From: an uncultured Tissierellia bacterium
GTDB taxonomy: Bacteria; Bacillota; Clostridia; Tissierellales; Peptoniphilaceae
DNA length: 64,000 nucleotides
Assembly (NCBI GenBank): GCA_947253765.1
Contig: CAMYAK010000001.1
Span: 1-64,000, forward strand
Reading direction: 5' to 3'
The notes under the pieces were generated by a model that made no database searches, was not told the origin of the DNA, and was given only the letters and a program-made list of their open reading frames with translations. Positions 60,010 to 64,000 of this stretch are shown here, in pieces. Every line of letters begins with the position of its first letter. Positions within the stretch are counted from its first letter, which is position 1. A program made the position numbers and the translations under genes.

Positions 60010-63000
60010 GGGAAAATCTTATAAGTTTACAGGATATACTTTCTCAAGATCCTGCAAGCATTAAAAGGATCTACGTTGAAAAGAGGCCTGAAATGAGGGA
60101 CGAGGAAAGGTCCCTCCTAAATAAGGCCGGGGAAATATATGGCCTCTCAGGGCTTGAAAATATAAGGATCCTGAAAAGATATGACTGCCAATATATATCC
60201 GGCCGGGATTTTGTGGAAGCCATCAAAAAGGTCTTCACCGACCCGGCCCAGGACTTATTTTATTTTAATTTGCAAGATGACCACAGATCAGCCGACTATA
60301 TCCTCCCGGTCAGGGCCCTGGACGGTCAATTCGACCAGAGGGCCGATTCCTGCCGCCAATGCCTGCAAATGCTGAATGGGGAAAGCAGGACCTTGGTGAA
60401 ATATGCCAACATCTATCTCTTCTACGGGAAACTTAATGACGGGGATAAGAAGAAACTGGACTCCATGCTGATCAATCCTGTCGAGGCCTGCAAAGCCGAG
60501 CTCTCCCCCTACTCAAGCCTTGAAAACACTGAACGGACCCTAAACGATATTGATATTCTTGAGGATTTTCTTGATCTTAAGGATGATGATTTGGACAATT
60601 TTCTCGTTCAACATAGCCTTGCCATGGATGCTGATGACCTGAAAACGGTCAGGAACTACTTTAAAGAGGAAAATAGGAAGCCCACTATAACGGAGATAAA
60701 GATTCTTGATACATATTGGTCCGACCACTGCAGGCACACGACCTTTTCAACCATACTCGATGAGGCCCGATTCGAGGATCCAATTATCGAGAAGACCTAT
60801 AAAGACTATCTTAAGGCCCGGGAAGATCTTGGAATAAAAAAGCCCATATGCCTTATGGATCTGGCTACTATAGCCGGAAAATCCCTTAAAAAACAGGGAC
60901 TTTTGAAGGGCCTTGACGAATCTGAGGAAATAAATGCCTGTACGGTAAAAATTAAGATAAAGGTTGACGGCGAGGATGAGGATTGGCTTTTGCTTTTCAA
61001 AAATGAAACCCACAACCATCCTACGGAAATAGAGCCCTTCGGCGGGGCTGCAACCTGCATAGGAGGGGCGATCAGGGACCCCCTGTCCGGCCGTGCCTAT
61101 GTTTATGCGGCAATGAGGGTGAGCGGGGCTGCCGATCCCCTAAAACCCATAGACCAAACCCTTCCCGGCAAACTCCCCCAATATGAGATCGTCAGGGAGG
61201 CCTGCAGGGGCTATTCTTCCTATGGCAACCAGATAGGTCTGGCCACAGGCATGGTGAACGAGGTCTACCATCCCGGATATGAGGCTAAGAGGATGGAGGT
61301 CGGGGCTGTTATAGGGGCGGTTCCGGAGAACCTGGTCAGGCGTGAAGAGCCCTCTCCCGGCGACTTGGTCCTGCTTATAGGCGGAAGGACCGGCCGGGAC
61401 GGAATTGGCGGAGCCACGGGCTCGTCAAAGTCACAGAGTGAGGATTCGGTGGAAAAATCCGGGGCAGAGGTCCAGAAGGGCAATGCGCCGGAAGAAAGAA
61501 AGTTACAACGCTTCTTCAGGAATGAAAAGATTGTTCCCCTCATCAAACGCTGTAATGATTTCGGGGCCGGCGGGGTTTCTGTTGCCGTGGGCGAGCTTGC
61601 CGACGGCCTGATTATAGATCTTGATAAGGTACCTAAAAAATATGAGGGTCTGGATGGGACTGAGCTTGCAATTTCAGAATCCCAGGAGAGAATGGCCCTT
61701 ATAATTGAACCTGAAAATCTTGAGCTTTTTGACCGGGTTGCCCGGGAAGAAAATCTTGAATTAACCCCCCTTGCACAAGTTACTCAGGAAAAAAGGCTGG
61801 TCATGACCTGGAGAGGGAAAAAAATCGTTGACCTCTCAAGGGCCTTCTTGAACAGCAACGGGGCTGAAAAGCATATAAAAATAGAATCCACAAAAAAGCT
61901 TTCGGATTATAAGGTCAAGCTTGACGGAAAAGATCCCGCTGACATGCCTTTTAATGATGGTCTTATCAAGCTTGTCGGCTCTTTAAATGCCTGCTCACAA
62001 AAGGGGCTTGGGGAGCAGTTTGACTCAACTATAGGCCAGGGCACCGTTCTTATGCCATATGGCGGCAAAAATCAAAGGACTCCCATCCAGACCATGGTCC
62101 ACAAAATTTCCATGGAAAAGGGTGAGTGTCCTGATCTTTCATTTATGTCCTGGTCCTACGATCCCTACTTATCTTCGTCCTCCCCCTACCATGGGGCCTA
62201 TATGGCTGTCCTGGATTCACTGACCAAGCTTGTGGCCTCAGGTGCCGGGCTTGACCGGGCCTACCTGTCACTCCAGGAATATTTCCCGGCTCCGGGAAGA
62301 GATCCCGAGCGCTGGGCCCTGCCGACAGAAGCTCTGCTTGGCGCCTATAGGGCCCAATTGGACTATTCTGTGGCCGCCATAGGCGGCAAGGATTCAATGT
62401 CGGGGACCTATGAAGATTTGGACGTTCCCCCAACCCTCATATCTTTTTCCGTGGCAATGGGAAAAATTGACAGGGTTCTTTCACCTGAATTCAAAGGTCC
62501 GGATCATAAGGTTATGGCCTTCCTACCGGAATTAAGGGATGACGGCCTGCCCAATCCTTCTTCTGTTAAAAAGATTTATAGAGATATCCTGGCAGCAATG
62601 GATTCAGGGAAAATAAAGTCCTGCCGATCCATCTCAGACGGCGGCATTATGAAAGCCATATTTGAAATGGCCATAGGAAATGACATAGGCTTCAACTTTA
62701 ATGAGGAAATCAGCTCCGATCCCCGAGGTCTCGAAAAGCTTTATAGCAAGTACTATGGCGGTATTATAGCCGAATTGGCTGACAATATTGATGATATCGG
62801 GGGAAATTCAGGCGAATCCCTTGGTAGGGGCTATATGAGTATTCAGCTTGGTCAAACCCTCAAGGAAGCGGCCATAGCTTTCGGCAAGGAAAGATCAAAT
62901 CTTTCCGACCTGATAAAGGTCTATGAAAACAAATTGGAAAGTGTCTATCCGCTGAAGGCTGACCATTCTGAATGCCAAGCCCGACTTACGGAAAAATACA

Positions 63001-63878
63001 GGTCTAAATTTTCTTCTGAAGTTGTCGTAAATTCCGACAAGTCTTTAAGTTTCAATATATTAAAAACAGCTGACAAGATAAAAGTCCTTATTCCTGTCTT
63101 TCCGGGAACCAACACCGAATATGATGCCAAACGCTATGTCGAGTCGGCCGGTCTTGATGCTAAAATCCTGGTCATAAGAAATACCCGGCCTGATGATATA
63201 GGGCTCAGCCTTGATAATTTCAGCAGAGAAATAGAAGATTCTCAAATCCTCTATATTCCCGGGGGATTTTCTGGCGGCGATGAGCCTGACGGATCAGCTA
63301 AATTCATCAATTCCTTTATGAGAAACCCCCAATGCTCAGAAGCAATCACTGACCTGATTGATAGGAGGGGCGGATTGGTACTCGGCATCTGCAACGGCTT
63401 CCAGGCCCTGATCAAGCTGGGTCTCCTCCCCTATGGGAAGATAGTTGAAGGAAACTCATCCATGCCGGCCCTGGCAAAGAATATCATAGGCAAGCATATG
63501 TCGGGGCTGGTCAATATCCGCTATGCGTCAAAGGCATCCCCCTGGCTGAGAAATGTTAATCTTGATGCAGTTTATAGGGTTCCCATATCCCACGGTGAGG
63601 GAAGAATCGCAATGACCAAATCGATGTTTGAGGACTTGGCTGAAAAAGGGCAAATTGCCGGCCAATACGTGGATCTTGAAGGAAATCCCTCTATGGATAT
63701 AGAGTACAATCCCAACGGCTCATATGGGGCGATTGAGGGGCTCCTGTCACCGGATGGCCGAATTCTCGGAAAGATGGGCCACTCGGAAAGAGTTGCAGAG
63801 GGGCTCTACCAAAATGTTCCGGGCCTCTATGATATAAAGCTCTTTGAATCGGCTAAAAAGAGTCTTCTGGATGAATAA
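60006..63878 (+). CDS. purL: FGAM synthase, single-chain long form
   Basis: PurL converts FGAR to FGAM with glutamine and ATP. At 1290 aa it is the large single-polypeptide type. It has an N-terminal PurS-like region, a linker, and two AIRS-like halves (SDHCRHTTFSTI and NETHNHPTEIEPFGGAAT, then GGKDSMSGTYED). A C-terminal class I glutamine amidotransferase has Cys in GICNGFQAL and His/Glu in SHGEGR. AAAAGGAGAGG precedes the ATG, which overlaps purD. It is the last gene before the terminator. Confidence 0.97.
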   Translation: MRENLISLQDILSQDPASIKRIYVEKRPEMRDEERSLLNKAGEIYGLSGLENIRILKRYDCQYISGRDFVEAIKKVFTDPAQDLFYFNLQDDHRSADYILPVRALDGQFDQRADSCRQCLQMLNGESRTLVKYANIYLFYGKLNDGDKKKLDSMLINPVEACKAELSPYSSLENTERTLNDIDILEDFLDLKDDDLDNFLVQHSLAMDADDLKTVRNYFKEENRKPTITEIKILDTYWSDHCRHTTFSTILDEARFEDPIIEKTYKDYLKAREDLGIKKPICLMDLATIAGKSLKKQGLLKGLDESEEINACTVKIKIKVDGEDEDWLLLFKNETHNHPTEIEPFGGAATCIGGAIRDPLSGRAYVYAAMRVSGAADPLKPIDQTLPGKLPQYEIVREACRGYSSYGNQIGLATGMVNEVYHPGYEAKRMEVGAVIGAVPENLVRREEPSPGDLVLLIGGRTGRDGIGGATGSSKSQSEDSVEKSGAEVQKGNAPEERKLQRFFRNEKIVPLIKRCNDFGAGGVSVAVGELADGLIIDLDKVPKKYEGLDGTELAISESQERMALIIEPENLELFDRVAREENLELTPLAQVTQEKRLVMTWRGKKIVDLSRAFLNSNGAEKHIKIESTKKLSDYKVKLDGKDPADMPFNDGLIKLVGSLNACSQKGLGEQFDSTIGQGTVLMPYGGKNQRTPIQTMVHKISMEKGECPDLSFMSWSYDPYLSSSSPYHGAYMAVLDSLTKLVASGAGLDRAYLSLQEYFPAPGRDPERWALPTEALLGAYRAQLDYSVAAIGGKDSMSGTYEDLDVPPTLISFSVAMGKIDRVLSPEFKGPDHKVMAFLPELRDDGLPNPSSVKKIYRDILAAMDSGKIKSCRSISDGGIMKAIFEMAIGNDIGFNFNEEISSDPRGLEKLYSKYYGGIIAELADNIDDIGGNSGESLGRGYMSIQLGQTLKEAAIAFGKERSNLSDLIKVYENKLESVYPLKADHSECQARLTEKYRSKFSSEVVVNSDKSLSFNILKTADKIKVLIPVFPGTNTEYDAKRYVESAGLDAKILVIRNTRPDDIGLSLDNFSREIEDSQILYIPGGFSGGDEPDGSAKFINSFMRNPQCSEAITDLIDRRGGLVLGICNGFQALIKLGLLPYGKIVEGNSSMPALAKNIIGKHMSGLVNIRYASKASPWLRNVNLDAVYRVPISHGEGRIAMTKSMFEDLAEKGQIAGQYVDLEGNPSMDIEYNPNGSYGAIEGLLSPDGRILGKMGHSERVAEGLYQNVPGLYDIKLFESAKKSLLDE

Positions 63879-63900
63879 TGATATAGGGAAGAGATAAATT

Positions 63901-63953
63901 AAAAGACCTTGGTGGTCGAGATTAGGTTCTCATCCAACCACCAAGGTCTTTTT
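63901..63953 (+). terminator. Terminator of the purine operon
   Basis: A perfect 13-bp stem (AGACCTTGGTGGT 63904-63916 with 63937-63949), extended by A-T pairs, and a 20-nt loop are followed by TTTT. It lies 22 nt past the purL stop. The final 47 bases of the window show no gene. Confidence 0.93.
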
Positions 63954-64000
63954 ATATGGATAGGTTCTGCAAATCAGGATTTATCCTATTTTGCCAAGAG

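Noticed and set aside
1..64000. CRISPR arrays, insertion sequences, prophage or toxin-antitoxin modules
   Set aside because: No regularly spaced repeats, transposase or phage genes were seen. The lone Arc-type protein has no toxin partner next to it.

Overview
The window looks like a chromosomal segment of a low-to-mid GC, anaerobic member of the Bacillota (Clostridia/Tissierellia type). The evidence is pyruvate:ferredoxin oxidoreductase, a flavodiiron protein, HPr kinase, SufCBDSU, a long (~265 nt) Gram-positive SRP RNA, consistent AGGAGG ribosome binding sites, and four secreted proteins anchored by CWB2 repeats, the wall-binding module of Clostridioides difficile cell wall proteins. The species cannot be named from sequence alone. 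The first 47 bases are not genomic: they are the end of an Illumina P5 adapter, a 10-base index and the Nextera Read 1 transposase adapter, so the left end is an artificial contig end.

Layout, left half. Minus strand: murB-rapZ-whiA, then nifJ under its own promoter with an attenuator-like leader, then mgtE-pepP-uvrC-hprK as one unit. Plus strand: ychF. Minus: a CWB2-anchored C69 peptidase downstream of a K+-dependent membrane pyrophosphatase (hppA). Plus: mscL with a zinc-ribbon tail. Minus: an alpha-amylase/RNase H pair, then a tRNA-Ser(GGA)-SRP RNA unit with practically no spacer, a CWB2 protein of unknown role, and cbpA(dnaJ)-clpB-asnA.

Middle. A long minus-strand cluster reads fni-mrp-GT4 glycosyltransferase-sufC-B-D-S-U and then a CWB2-anchored phosphodiester glycosidase, all closely spaced or overlapping. 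It joins isoprenoid isomerisation, Fe-S assembly and surface genes. Divergent from it are fprA and gpmI. Next come an SPFH membrane protein with a small Arc-type ribbon-helix-helix protein (a perfect 21-bp dyad lies at the promoter), an ABC-2 exporter pair, an orphan A24 prepilin peptidase, RNase Z and a GNAT acetyltransferase.

Right part. A plus-strand CAP-domain CWB2 protein is followed 32 nt later by a full de novo purine set: purE, purC, an intrinsic terminator, then purF-purM-purN-IMP cyclohydrolase(PurO type)-purB-AICAR transformylase(PurH half)-purD-purL. It ends in a strong terminator. The bifunctional PurH is split into two unrelated proteins, and PurF lacks the N-terminal glutaminase cysteine. 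Main points worth a second look: the SPFH/Arc dyad, the nifJ leader, the tRNA-SRP junction, Cys-less PurF, the CxxC-less Mrp, zinc-ribbon MscL, and surface-protein genes riding on housekeeping operons. No CRISPR array, insertion sequence or prophage was seen.
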